From assembly GCF_003664005.1 (NCBI RefSeq), contig NZ_RCCJ01000001.1, forward strand, positions 248,001 to 312,000: 64,000 nt of DNA. Direction: 5' to 3'. This document shows, one piece after another, positions 44,827-53,926 of the stretch. Each line of letters begins with the position of its first letter. Positions within the stretch are counted from its first letter, which is position 1. The notes beneath the pieces were generated by a model, which saw nothing but the letters and a program-made list of their open reading frames with translations, was not told where the DNA came from and did not search any database. The position numbers and the translations under genes are program-made. Source of the DNA: Hydrogenivirga caldilitoris (GTDB lineage: Bacteria; Aquificota; Aquificia; Aquificales; Aquificaceae).

Positions 44827-45882
44827 TCAGACTATCTTACCAGAAGAAACCGAGTTTAAGAGAGTACCTATGATGAGTTCAACCTCCTGGTCTTTAAGGT
44901 ATGGGTGAACAGGTATGGAAAACACCTCCCTTCGGAATCTTTCCGCGTTGGGCGTCGGTAAGTGCTCGGCGTTTCTGAGTTCATGGAGTAGGTAGGTGTA
45001 ATATACCCTTGCGTCTATCTCCCTATTACCTAACTCCTCAACCACTCTCTCCCTTTCAGGATGCATCAAGGTATAGAGATGATATACATGATAGGAGTGG
45101 GGTCGCTCCTTTGGGGTTTTGAAGTGCTCAGAGAGAAGCTCCGTATATTTCTTGGCTATAGCCCTACGTCTTTCATTCCTCTCCTTTAACTTTCTCAGCT
45201 GCAAGGTTCCTATGGCAGCCTGGAACTCTGTTATCCTCACATTGAAGGCAGGATGCTCTCCGAAATCTATCCACTGCTTTATCTTCCTGGCTATCTCCGG
45301 GTCATCGGTAGTGAGCGCTCCACCTTCTCCCATGGGGACGTTCTTGGATGCATAAAAGCTGAAAGCTCCTATGTGTCCCCAGGCTCCTGCTTTCTTATCT
45401 TTCAGCTGTGCACCGTGAGCCTGGGCAGAGTCCTCAACCACATAAAAACCGTACCTGTCCGCCAAGAACATTATGTTTTCCATATCAGCCATGCCCCCGT
45501 AGAGGTGCACAGGCATAACAACTTTTGGGCTGTATCTCTTCACTGCGTCTTCAAGCTGATTCAGGTCCATTGTAAAGTATTCGTCCACATCAACAACAAC
45601 AGGCTCACCACACGCTAAGTAAACGGAGTCTATGGTTGCCATAAAGCTCATAGCCGGAACTATAACCCTGTCACCCTTATCAACACCAAGAGCCTTAAGG
45701 GCTATAAAGAGGGCTACGGTTCCCGAGCATACTGTAAAGCAGTGCTCTACTCCCAGAAATCTGGCAAACTCTTCCTGAAAAGTTTGGGTCCACCTGCCTC
45801 TGGTTATCTGGTGGCTTTCAATTATCTCTAAAACTGCCCTTTTTTCCTCTTCTGAAAATGTGGGTTCTACAATCCTTATCAT
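44827..45882 (-). CDS. DegT/DnrJ/EryC1/StrS-family PLP aminotransferase
   Basis: Sugar aminotransferase-like enzyme of 351 residues. The PLP Lys is in FSFYASKNVPMGEGGA and the phosphate-binding and ring-stacking segments are CSGTVALFIALKALG and EDSAQAHGA. Family members aminate nucleotide-linked keto sugars for LPS or glycan. It lies 3 bases upstream of accC and 31 bases downstream of the DUF2207 gene; no sugar nucleotide dehydratase is next to it, so the substrate is unknown. Confidence 0.88.
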   Translation of the reverse strand: MIRIVEPTFSEEEKRAVLEIIESHQITRGRWTQTFQEEFARFLGVEHCFTVCSGTVALFIALKALGVDKGDRVIVPAMSFMATIDSVYLACGEPVVVDVDEYFTMDLNQLEDAVKRYSPKVVMPVHLYGGMADMENIMFLADRYGFYVVEDSAQAHGAQLKDKKAGAWGHIGAFSFYASKNVPMGEGGALTTDDPEIARKIKQWIDFGEHPAFNVRITEFQAAIGTLQLRKLKERNERRRAIAKKYTELLSEHFKTPKERPHSYHVYHLYTLMHPERERVVEELGNREIDARVYYTYLLHELRNAEHLPTPNAERFRREVFSIPVHPYLKDQEVELIIGTLLNSVSSGKIV

Positions 45883-45913
45883 GGCTATAAGGGAGATATT
45901 ATATCAGGGAAGT

Positions 45914-47737
45914 TCACCTCCCTCCTGCTCCACCACCACCAAAACCCCCTCCACCACCGAATCCCCCTCCAGAACCTATACCGCTGGAGGAGGAAGACAC
46001 GACAACAGCCTTGTAAGCACTTCCAAGGTCTTGGTATACGTTCCCCAACATCAATCTCATGTACCTTCTCTCCCACAACTCCGGTATCTTGACCTTCAGC
46101 TTGTCCATAGCTTCCTCAACCTTATCGGCTACACCTAAAGCCACTGCGTATATCAACCATTCCTTCCAAAGGTTAACGTCCTCAGGGGCGTACTTCTGAA
46201 GCATTGCCATATCTGAAAGGAAGTTCCTGAAGGCTTCCCACTCAAGCTTCTCTTTATAGTAGTTTTCTTTCCATCTGCCGAAGACCTGAGGTGGCATTAA
46301 GACCCACGGAAGGTTAGACACCAAAATCCCCCCGATAGCAAGGATAACAAGGTCATATACGTAAACGCTTTCCTTCCTGAATAGGGTTAAAAGCACAGCC
46401 ACAAGAAGAGCGAGGAGAAAGGCTGTAGCTATCCCGAGCCTTTTAACTATGCTGTGTCCTCTAGTGCTGAGGAAGGTTTTAACAAATTTCGGACTGCTGA
46501 ACTCAAACACCTCCTTGAAGTCGCCCATCAGCCTCTGCAATCCGTATTTGTTCTTCTGGTTCTGGTAAGCACTTATAAGCTTCTTCATTTCCTTTGAGGA
46601 AAACTCACCGTTGCCGTACACAGAGTATCTTTCTATAAAAGAAAGAAGTTTCATTTCGTAAAGGTCGCTGGATACCTTGCCCAAGTTTTTTATCCTTATG
46701 TCATCACCTTCAAACCTTATCTGAAGGAAACCCCTCTTTTCAAGGTCAAGGAGTGTGGCATAGAAAGCGTTCTCGTCCGCATGTGTAGAATTACCGTGGA
46801 ATAACATGTTAACCAGCCAGGGTTTCCTTTCTGGGTTAGGCACGTAGCTTAGGAACTCTGGAACCGTAAAGTTTTTCTCTGAGCCGAACTTCCAGTAGAG
46901 CACCAGTAAGGAGAAAGGGACGCTGAGCACGTAGATAACCAGAAAGGTTTTAAGGGTACCCCTCACGCCATGGAGAAACCCGTAAAGCCTATTCGCTCCT
47001 TCCGTTCTCGCTTCCACACCGGTTACATATCTTGGAAACCCTTCTATATCAATAGGCTTTAGGAGCATCTCTACCTCAACGAGTCCATCTGTGGGAGCTT
47101 TTCCCTCTATCAGCCAAAGCCCATCAAGCTTTTTGACCGAAAACTCCGGCAGGTGAGGGTATAACCTCTCAACGGCGTTTAACCTATCCTCTACCCTTAT
47201 CTCAACCCTTTCGTAGTATATGTGTCTGTCTGCGAGTTTCAGGTTCAGGTGCCTTTTGAAACTATCAAACTCAACTGGCGGAAAGAGCTCATACTCAAAA
47301 ACCGCCGTGTAGGAGCCAGGTTTGAAGGTATTTAGGTTGACTATTCCCGCTTCATTTTTCAGAGCCTTTGACAGGACTATTTCATAAACCTCCGGGTTTT
47401 CCTCACTTAGATAAACCTCCCCCTTGTAATCCTTCACGTAGGGCACTCCGTTACCTTTAAAGCTCCTGATTTTTATAAAAGGGTGTTCCAGTTCCCCATC
47501 AACCAGAAGTGGGGCTCTCCATACGCGGTAGAGCATCCTAAACCTGCTTTCATCTTTAACCTTGAACACGTACGTTTCTCTAAGGCTCAATCGTTGGGAA
47601 ATCTCAAGCTCTGCCCTGTAAGTTGCAGTAAGTCCCCCAAATACAGTTCTTAGGTCAAACTCTGACAGAACAACCAGCAGGATGGCAAGCAGGAGAGAGA
47701 GAACAATCAGTCTGAAGAGCTTCTTATCCTCGCCCAT
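45914..47737 (-). CDS. DUF2207 membrane protein with glycine-rich tail
   Basis: Protein of 607 residues with an N-terminal membrane helix (about 10-27), a large beta-rich extracytoplasmic domain (about 35-250), further membrane helices (about 262-282, and a pair near 430-490) and a cytoplasmic region. It ends in a serine- then glycine-rich tail (GSGGGFGGGGGFGGGG). This layout and the coupling to lemA are typical of DUF2207 proteins. Function is unknown; a membrane-stress or envelope role is often proposed. Its start overlaps the lemA stop by one base. Confidence 0.83.
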   Translation of the reverse strand: MGEDKKLFRLIVLSLLLAILLVVLSEFDLRTVFGGLTATYRAELEISQRLSLRETYVFKVKDESRFRMLYRVWRAPLLVDGELEHPFIKIRSFKGNGVPYVKDYKGEVYLSEENPEVYEIVLSKALKNEAGIVNLNTFKPGSYTAVFEYELFPPVEFDSFKRHLNLKLADRHIYYERVEIRVEDRLNAVERLYPHLPEFSVKKLDGLWLIEGKAPTDGLVEVEMLLKPIDIEGFPRYVTGVEARTEGANRLYGFLHGVRGTLKTFLVIYVLSVPFSLLVLYWKFGSEKNFTVPEFLSYVPNPERKPWLVNMLFHGNSTHADENAFYATLLDLEKRGFLQIRFEGDDIRIKNLGKVSSDLYEMKLLSFIERYSVYGNGEFSSKEMKKLISAYQNQKNKYGLQRLMGDFKEVFEFSSPKFVKTFLSTRGHSIVKRLGIATAFLLALLVAVLLTLFRKESVYVYDLVILAIGGILVSNLPWVLMPPQVFGRWKENYYKEKLEWEAFRNFLSDMAMLQKYAPEDVNLWKEWLIYAVALGVADKVEEAMDKLKVKIPELWERRYMRLMLGNVYQDLGSAYKAVVVSSSSSGIGSGGGFGGGGGFGGGGAGGR

Positions 47738-48297
47738 TAAAGGCTCCAGCTCACGTCAGGCTTCTCCTTCACTTCCTCTTCAAACTCAAGGTATTCCATC
47801 TTCTTAAAACCAAAGTTTCTCGCTATCAGGTTGGAGGGAAAGGTATCCGTTTTGGTATTGAACTCCTGAACTATGTTGTTGTATGTATATCTGTGTCTTG
47901 CAAGCTCGTCCTCTATAGACTTTATAGAGGAGGTCAACTCCTTTACGACCTCAGAGGTTTTCAGCTCAGGGTAAGCCTCAACCGTAAGAAGGAGGTTTCC
48001 AAGGAGGCTTCTTGATTCCCTCTCTATACTGCCCAGTTCGGAGGGTGTTGGGGGTTTGAGTACGGAAGACCTGAGCTCTGTGACCTTTTCAAGGGTTTCT
48101 CTTTCAAACTTAGCATAGCTCTTCACAGAGTCAACAAGTTGGGAAATCATGTCAAGACGTTTCTTTAGAGCTACCTGAACCTGTCCAAGGGTGGCTTCGG
48201 CCCCGTTCTTTAGAGTCTGGAAACGGTTATAGGTGCTGATTACATAAAAACCTGCAAGAGCAAGAACCACAAGTACGACTATGGTAGCTATCTCCAT
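47737..48297 (-). CDS. LemA-family protein
   Basis: Protein of 186 residues with an N-terminal membrane anchor (about 4-22) followed by the LemA helical bundle: [28 protein letters not shown] (key [15 protein letters not shown]), then [10 protein letters not shown]-like [13 protein letters not shown] and the [21 protein letters not shown] segment. LemA proteins occur widely with DUF2207 proteins, as here. The exact role is unknown. A GGGAAAG ribosome site precedes the ATG. Confidence 0.92.
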   Translation of the reverse strand: MEIATIVVLVVLALAGFYVISTYNRFQTLKNGAEATLGQVQVALKKRLDMISQLVDSVKSYAKFERETLEKVTELRSSVLKPPTPSELGSIERESRSLLGNLLLTVEAYPELKTSEVVKELTSSIKSIEDELARHRYTYNNIVQEFNTKTDTFPSNLIARNFGFKKMEYLEFEEEVKEKPDVSWSL

Positions 48298-48307
48298 CTT
48301 TCCCTCC

Positions 48308-49405
48308 TCAGGAGCCCTTCAACTCCTTTAAAATTTCAAATTGCCTCTCCATAATGTAATCGCTGATTATATCCTCCTTCTTTAGGTCAAGCTCATAGCT
48401 TATACCAACCCTGAAGACACCTTCCCGTTCCTCTATATGCCTAACTGTTGCCCTGGTTTCAATGTCTCCCTTTGGCAACTTTAGGTAAAGGTCTATGGTA
48501 TCACCGCTAACCAGTTCCCCTTTATCCTTGAGGTAAACACCGACACCACCCACGGATATGTCCCCCACTATTCCCAGAGTTTCCCAGCTCCCTTTCCTGA
48601 GCCTGACCTTCATGGGCTCCCTTGGAGTTACCCTTACGTATCCTCTCCTCTCCTGGGGAAGGTCAACAAAACCGATTAGCTCAACCTCCATGACCTCGTT
48701 CCTGTTATCTATATCCCTTATCACTGCGGCAACCGTCTTGGGCAGGTTAGGGTGTTTTATGTATACCTCTTCATCTATATTGAACACCTTTAAGTCACAA
48801 AGCTTCACTGTTAGCAATCCCTCCTCCATGTCCAGTATCCTGGAACGACAGACAACGGGGACTTCCTTGTAGAAGGTTATTAACTCTATGCTCCTGTTCT
48901 TCCTGTTAAACTGGTTTTCAAAGAACTCAATTATCAGCCCCCGCTCACCCTCAACCTTTGGCTTTTCCCTCCTCTCCGTAATTTTGCCCAGCTCGTTCGC
49001 ATACTTCGTGTAAGCCCCTTCAACTTCAGACATGTACAGTTCTATCAGGGATAGGAAGACCTTGACACTTTTATGACTTGCGTGTGTGTTTATCACGTGG
49101 TCCGTGTAATCCTTTAGCATTTCCAGGAGAGTTTTTGATAATGCGGTTCTTAGGTCTATATCGTAACTTGCGAGCTGATAGGATAGCTCTCCAATCTCCC
49201 TTAAGGGATTTCTGTTAAAGGAGAACATCAGTAGGTACAACTTGTCTATAAGCGTGTTCATTCCCTGGGCGCTCAACAGCTTCGGCTCGTCTCTACCGAT
49301 ATTATTGGAGAACACCTCCTGAAACTTCTGCTTGTATCTTACAAAGAACTCCCTGTCTGGAAAGAGTCTCTCAACTATATCTCTGAACTCCCTCTGGGAT
49401 TCCAT
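48308..49405 (-). CDS. PilZ-domain protein with helical N-terminus
   Basis: Candidate c-di-GMP receptor of 365 residues. Residues 1-150 are helical, about 155-250 resemble a YcgR N-terminal barrel, and the PilZ domain follows with both binding motifs intact (R254-GYV-R258 and DISVGG, 282-287). The layout parallels the protein at 23902-25047. It lies 10 bases upstream of lemA and 33 bases downstream of the globin-GGDEF-EAL gene, so it may be controlled by that enzyme's product or substrate level. Confidence 0.82.
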   Translation of the reverse strand: MESQREFRDIVERLFPDREFFVRYKQKFQEVFSNNIGRDEPKLLSAQGMNTLIDKLYLLMFSFNRNPLREIGELSYQLASYDIDLRTALSKTLLEMLKDYTDHVINTHASHKSVKVFLSLIELYMSEVEGAYTKYANELGKITERREKPKVEGERGLIIEFFENQFNRKNRSIELITFYKEVPVVCRSRILDMEEGLLTVKLCDLKVFNIDEEVYIKHPNLPKTVAAVIRDIDNRNEVMEVELIGFVDLPQERRGYVRVTPREPMKVRLRKGSWETLGIVGDISVGGVGVYLKDKGELVSGDTIDLYLKLPKGDIETRATVRHIEEREGVFRVGISYELDLKKEDIISDYIMERQFEILKELKGS

Positions 49406-49438
49406 TGATTAAATTATATGTTCTCTGAAATTTATGGC

Positions 49439-51940
49439 TTACCTTATGTAACTCTCAAACTCTTCAGGGGGAACGGGCTTCCCAAAGTAGTAACCCTGGG
49501 CGTAATCGCATCCAAGTTCCTTTAAAATCTCAGCCTGCTCTCTCGTTTCAACCCCTTCCGCCACAGTTTTAAGACCAAAGCTCTTCGCGATATTCACGGT
49601 GGCTTTCACTATCTCAAGGTTGTCTTCGTCTTGGGGTATACCCTTTACGAACTCCCTGTCTATCTTTAGAGCGTAAACGGGGAGTTTTTTCAGGTACGCG
49701 AGGGAGGAGTAACCTGTCCCGAAGTCATCTATGTACGTCCTTATACCCCTCACCGTAAGGATTTTGAGTATCTCTATCATCCTCTCTACGTCCTCCATGA
49801 CAGCGGATTCTGTTATCTCAACCTCTATACTCCCAGAACCTTCTCCACACCCAAATATGAGCATCATGAAGCTCTCCGCAAAGAGGGGAACCTTCATCTG
49901 CAGAGGGGAAACGTTCACGGCTATGGATAGCTCTATTCCCTTTGACCTCCACTCCTGTGCCTGTCTGCAGGCTTCCCTTACCACCCACTCCCCAACCTCA
50001 TGTATGAGCTCACTCTCCTCCAGGAGAGGTATGAACTTTATGGGGGGGACTATCTCTCCACCTCTGTTCCACCTGAGGAGAGCTTCGGCACCAACCACCT
50101 TCTCCGTTCTCAGCTCAACCTTAGGCTGGTAGTAGAGGAGGAACTCCTCCCTCTCCAATGCTCTTCTGAGTTCTGTCCTGAGCTTGACCTTCTCAAAAAC
50201 CTCCCTCTCAGCGGTTTCTGAGTAGTAAACGGTCCTGTTCCCACCAAACTCCTTAGCCCTCTGGAGTGCTGAGAGGGCTTTTGAATAAAGCTCTTCTATC
50301 TCCTCCGGAAAGGAGGATACACCTGCGGAGAGGGTTATAAAGAGCTCGTTTGAGTTTATCTTGAAGGGTTTTCTAAGCCTGTTTCTTATCCTCCTGAGAA
50401 GCTTTTCCGCAGCTTCCCCTGCGTCCTCGGCAAGGAGTATTATGCCGAACTCATCAGCACCAACCCTGCCGATAAGGTCAGACCCTCTTATCTCCTTCTT
50501 TAACCTGGTGGCTATCTCTTTGAGTAGTCTGTCAACCTTTTTGTGTCCAAAGGCTTCATTAAGCTCCGAAAAGTTATCTATATCAAGGAGAAGGAAGGCA
50601 ACCTCCTTCTTATCCCTCTTTGCCCTCTCAAGGACTGTTGGTAGCTTGCTCAGGAGTGAGGTTCTGTTCAGGAGACCCGTCAGGGGGTCATAAACTTCAA
50701 GGGCTTTGAGTTTCTCTTTAGTCCTTAAATTCCTCAGACTGAAGGATATGTCATGGGCAACCTCTCTGAGGAGCTCAATCTCTTCCTTAGTGAAGTCCTC
50801 CTCAAACCACCTTGATATGAGCAGGTAAAGACCGTTCTCCTCCATAGGCACGCAGGCTGAGGTGTCGCTTTCCAGGAACGTCCCCTCCTCCGCTATGGCT
50901 TTGTCCTCCCCTTTTCTAAAAATACCCACGTATCTGAAACCTCCCTCCCTAATTATGCTTACGGCTGAGCTAAAAAGCTCCTCCTCTGAACCTGCCGTTG
51001 TGGTAATGAAGTTTATCCGGCTGAGGGTCTCATAAAGCCTGTTTAACCGCCTTATAGCTTCTTCTCTCCTTAGTCTCTCCCTTATGTCTCTGAATACTCC
51101 CACAACGTAAGTTCTTTCCTCGTGTTCAAAGGTTCCGTAGCCTATCTCAACGGGTATCCATTCTCCCGTTCTCTTGTTCTCTACGTACTCAACTTCGGTA
51201 ATCCCTGCTCCCTTCTCTATGTACCTACTGAACTTCTCTCCAACGGTGTGCCTTACCTCCTCCGGGTGGACCCAGAGGGCGTCCCTCCCTATAGCTTCCC
51301 TTTCGTTCTCAAGACCGAGGAGTTCAAGGGCAGAGGCATTCAGGTCAGCTATCCTACGCGTTTCAAGGTCAACCACTATTATCGCGTCTCTTACAGAGTT
51401 CAGTATAACCCTGTACCTCTCAGCCTCAACCTTTATGATCTTTGAAAAGAGGTAAGCGTCAAGGGAGAGGGTCAGGTCAAGGATGACCACCTTAAAGAGC
51501 GCAAGGAGTGTGGACAGGAGCTTATCTTTTTCCGTTTTTTCTTCTATTACGGGCAGGACAGACTCAACCCATTTGGCAAAGGCTCCTGTGTAATACTTTG
51601 GCTCAACACCGGCTTTCTCATGAACCTGTCCCACCTTCAGCCTTGAGAGGGCGTAGTCAAGGCTGTATTCCCCTTCAAGGAGTTCCCTGAAGTACTTAGC
51701 CTGAGCTTTCTTCAGTCTTTCAATGAGGCCCTCCTCCCTCTCAAGTATCTTTCTCATCTCCTCAAAGGATAATAGGTGTCTGTAAAACTCTCCAAAGAGT
51801 TCTGCTATCTTCTCCTCACTAACCTTACCAGATAGCTCTCTCAGGAGCCCTATATCTTCCTCGGACAGGCTTACGTAAGAGAGTCTTCTCTTTATTTCCT
51901 CTTCACTGAGTTTAAGGAGTTTGGCTATCCTCTCTATCAC
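49439..51940 (-). CDS. Globin-coupled PAS-GAF-GGDEF-EAL protein (probable c-di-GMP phosphodiesterase)
   Basis: Multidomain signalling protein of 833 residues. Residues 1-175 are a globin-coupled sensor with the proximal His107 in QVHEKAGVEPKYY, so it probably binds heme and senses O2 or another gas. A PAS domain (about 175-300), a GAF-like region (about 315-405), a GGDEF domain with degenerate GADEF (RVGADEF) and an EAL domain follow. The EAL domain has EALLRW, NVSP, ITES, DDFGTGYSSL and AEGVET, so it should hydrolyse c-di-GMP. I chose the GTG at 51940, seven bases after a TATATT box; TTG at 51949 is an alternative. Confidence 0.87.
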   Translation of the reverse strand: MIERIAKLLKLSEEEIKRRLSYVSLSEEDIGLLRELSGKVSEEKIAELFGEFYRHLLSFEEMRKILEREEGLIERLKKAQAKYFRELLEGEYSLDYALSRLKVGQVHEKAGVEPKYYTGAFAKWVESVLPVIEEKTEKDKLLSTLLALFKVVILDLTLSLDAYLFSKIIKVEAERYRVILNSVRDAIIVVDLETRRIADLNASALELLGLENEREAIGRDALWVHPEEVRHTVGEKFSRYIEKGAGITEVEYVENKRTGEWIPVEIGYGTFEHEERTYVVGVFRDIRERLRREEAIRRLNRLYETLSRINFITTTAGSEEELFSSAVSIIREGGFRYVGIFRKGEDKAIAEEGTFLESDTSACVPMEENGLYLLISRWFEEDFTKEEIELLREVAHDISFSLRNLRTKEKLKALEVYDPLTGLLNRTSLLSKLPTVLERAKRDKKEVAFLLLDIDNFSELNEAFGHKKVDRLLKEIATRLKKEIRGSDLIGRVGADEFGIILLAEDAGEAAEKLLRRIRNRLRKPFKINSNELFITLSAGVSSFPEEIEELYSKALSALQRAKEFGGNRTVYYSETAEREVFEKVKLRTELRRALEREEFLLYYQPKVELRTEKVVGAEALLRWNRGGEIVPPIKFIPLLEESELIHEVGEWVVREACRQAQEWRSKGIELSIAVNVSPLQMKVPLFAESFMMLIFGCGEGSGSIEVEITESAVMEDVERMIEILKILTVRGIRTYIDDFGTGYSSLAYLKKLPVYALKIDREFVKGIPQDEDNLEIVKATVNIAKSFGLKTVAEGVETREQAEILKELGCDYAQGYYFGKPVPPEEFESYIR

Positions 51941-52036
51941 AACCTCCAATATACAGAATTTTACAGAAAAAACCAACTGGTTTCCGTCATACAGTGAAAC
52001 TTCTTGAGGAGTAAAGTAAAAGAGGGGTGGTGCAGT

Positions 52037-52321
52037 TTGAAAAAGAAAACTTACGTATTTGACAACGCCACGCTTGAAGTGCTCCAAACTCTTAGGGAAG
52101 AGCTGGGGAAGAAGGAGACGCAGATAATCCGTGAGGCTCTCAGGCTTTACTTAGACAACCACAGAACCAACGGTGAAGTTATGAACTCTCTTAACAAGCT
52201 TGTAGAGAGGATAGAAAACGTTGTAGAGCGAGTATCGGAACTTTCCTACAAACTCGGAAGGTGCGAGGAGAGAACAAAAAGGCTTGAAGAGGAGATAAGA
52301 AAGCTTAGAGGGGAAAGGTGA
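52037..52321 (+). CDS. Small ribbon-helix-helix protein with coiled-coil tail
   Basis: Protein of 94 residues. Residues 1-45 look like a ribbon-helix-helix DNA-binding domain (KKTYVFDNATLEVLQTL, then KKETQIIREALRLYLDN); the rest is a charged helix predicted to form a coiled coil. It starts at a TTG after a GAGGGGTGG site; an earlier TTG at 52004 would overlap the upstream promoter region. It is divergent from the globin-GGDEF-EAL gene and 12 bases before trxB, so it could regulate either. No toxin partner is visible. Confidence 0.65.
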   Translation: MKKKTYVFDNATLEVLQTLREELGKKETQIIREALRLYLDNHRTNGEVMNSLNKLVERIENVVERVSELSYKLGRCEERTKRLEEEIRKLRGER

Positions 52322-52333
52322 TATCATAACTCT

Positions 52334-53269
52334 ATGGCGGATATTGAGAAGGTGGTTATCATAGGTGGGGCTCCGGCTGGTCTTACGGCTGCAGTTTACA
52401 CCTCAAGGGCTATGCTTGAACCCCTCGTCTTCGGTGGTCACATGTTCGGTGGTCAGCTCATGCTCACGACCGATGTTGAGAACTATCCAGGCTTCCCAGA
52501 GGGCATTCAGGGTCCAGAGCTTATAGACAGGATGAGACAGCAAGCTGAGAAGTTCGGAGCGAGGATAATTTACGAGAACGTTGTTAAGGTGGATTTCAAG
52601 ACAAAACCCTTCAGGTTATGGGCTGGGGAGAAGGAATACCTCGCTGAGAGTGTTATAGTGGCAACTGGTGCGAGACCAAGGATGCTGGGACTTGAATCGG
52701 AAGCCCTCCTGATGGGGAAGGGAGTATCTTACTGCGCTGTCTGTGACGGAGCCTTTTTCAAGGATATGGACGTCGTTGTGGTTGGTGGAGGGGATTCGGC
52801 TATGGAGGAGGCTCTCCACCTTACCCAGCATGCCCGGAGCGTGACGGTTATCCACAGGAGGGACAAGCTGAGAGCTTCAAAGATAATGCAGGATAGGGCT
52901 TTTTCTAACCCGAAGATAAAGTTCGTTTGGAACAGCGTTGTGGAGGAGGTATACGACGTCAATAAGGGGAAAGTCACAGGGGTTCTCGTAAAGGACGTAA
53001 AGACCAATGAGCTCAGGGAGATTAAGTGTGAGGGTGTTTTCATAGCCATAGGGCACATTCCGAACACTGACATTTTCACAGGGCAGTTAGAGCTGGACTC
53101 CCAGGGATACATAAAGACCCACGACTTCGTAAAGACCTCCGTTGAAGGTGTTTTTGCAGCAGGGGACGTTCACGATAAGAGGTACAGGCAGGCTATAACG
53201 GCTGCAGCCTTTGGATGCATGGCAGCCCTTGAGTGCGAAAGATACTTAGCTGAGAAAGGTATCATTTAG
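52334..53269 (+). CDS. trxB: Thioredoxin reductase
   Basis: NADPH-dependent flavoenzyme of 311 residues that reduces thioredoxin. It shows the FAD motif IIGGAPAGLTAAVYTSRA (key GGAPAGLTAA), the redox-active CAVC in SYCAVCDGAFF, the NADPH motif VVGGGDSAMEEA and the C-terminal FAAGDVHDKRYRQ. The first FAD motif reads GGAPAG rather than GGGPAG. It shares a TTAG stop overlap with the convergent lolD gene. Confidence 0.94.
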   Translation: MADIEKVVIIGGAPAGLTAAVYTSRAMLEPLVFGGHMFGGQLMLTTDVENYPGFPEGIQGPELIDRMRQQAEKFGARIIYENVVKVDFKTKPFRLWAGEKEYLAESVIVATGARPRMLGLESEALLMGKGVSYCAVCDGAFFKDMDVVVVGGGDSAMEEALHLTQHARSVTVIHRRDKLRASKIMQDRAFSNPKIKFVWNSVVEEVYDVNKGKVTGVLVKDVKTNELREIKCEGVFIAIGHIPNTDIFTGQLELDSQGYIKTHDFVKTSVEGVFAAGDVHDKRYRQAITAAAFGCMAALECERYLAEKGII

Positions 53270-53925
53270 GCAACGACCTCCCCGTCTTTAAGGCTTACTA
53301 TCCTGTGGAAGAAAGGTTTTAAGTCTGGGTTATGGGTGGCTACTATGAAGGTGATACCCTCCTCCTCGTTCAATTTCTTGAAGAGTTCAAATATCTTCCT
53401 TCCCTCCTCCCAGTCTATGTTTCCCGTCGGCTCGTCGGCAAGTATCAGCGCAGGTTCACTTATCAAAGCCCTCCCTATAGCGACCCTCTGTTGCTCTCCG
53501 CCTGAGAGCTGGTAGGGTTTGTGCTTTAGCCTGTGGGAGAGTCTCAGAAAGTCTAAAATCCTAAGAGCTTTCTCCTCTGTGTCCTTTATATCAAGGAGCT
53601 CTCCAATTATCAGAAGGTTTTCAAGTACGTTGAAATCCTCCAGAAGATAGTAAAACTGGAAGATGTAGGCTACCTTTCTCTTTCTAAACTGGGCAAGCTC
53701 ATCCTCTCCCATACCGCTCAGGGATTTCCCGAACAGGAGAACCTCACCCTCTGTGGGTTTGTCCAGTCCACCCACGAGGTGAAGGAGGGTACTCTTTCCC
53801 GAGCCCGAAGGACCCATGACACCCACGAACTCGCCCTTGCCTACCGAGAAACTTACCCCTCTCAAAGCTTTAGTGCCATCAGGATAGACCTTCCATAGGT
53901 TTTCCGCTCTGACTATCTCTTTCAT
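53266..53925 (-). CDS. lolD: Lipoprotein-releasing ABC transporter ATPase LolD
   Basis: ATPase subunit of 219 residues that powers extraction of lipoproteins from the inner membrane. Walker A is GPSGSGKSTLL, the signature LSGGEQQRVAIGRAL, Walker B LILADEPTGNID and the H-loop VATHNP. MacB/LolD-type proteins share these features; adjacency to the LolC/E-like permease decides for Lol. I chose the ATG at 53925 (AGGA nine bases upstream); 53934 is also possible. Confidence 0.9.
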   Translation of the reverse strand: MKEIVRAENLWKVYPDGTKALRGVSFSVGKGEFVGVMGPSGSGKSTLLHLVGGLDKPTEGEVLLFGKSLSGMGEDELAQFRKRKVAYIFQFYYLLEDFNVLENLLIIGELLDIKDTEEKALRILDFLRLSHRLKHKPYQLSGGEQQRVAIGRALISEPALILADEPTGNIDWEEGRKIFELFKKLNEEEGITFIVATHNPDLKPFFHRIVSLKDGEVVA

Positions 53926-53926
53926 G

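Noticed and set aside
45914-46000. Frameshift as source of the glycine-rich end of the DUF2207 protein
   Set aside because: Glycine-rich tails are normal in this family and the frame stays open to a natural stop.
52037-52321. Toxin-antitoxin system
   Set aside because: The RHH protein resembles an antitoxin in part, but the next gene is trxB and no toxin is visible.
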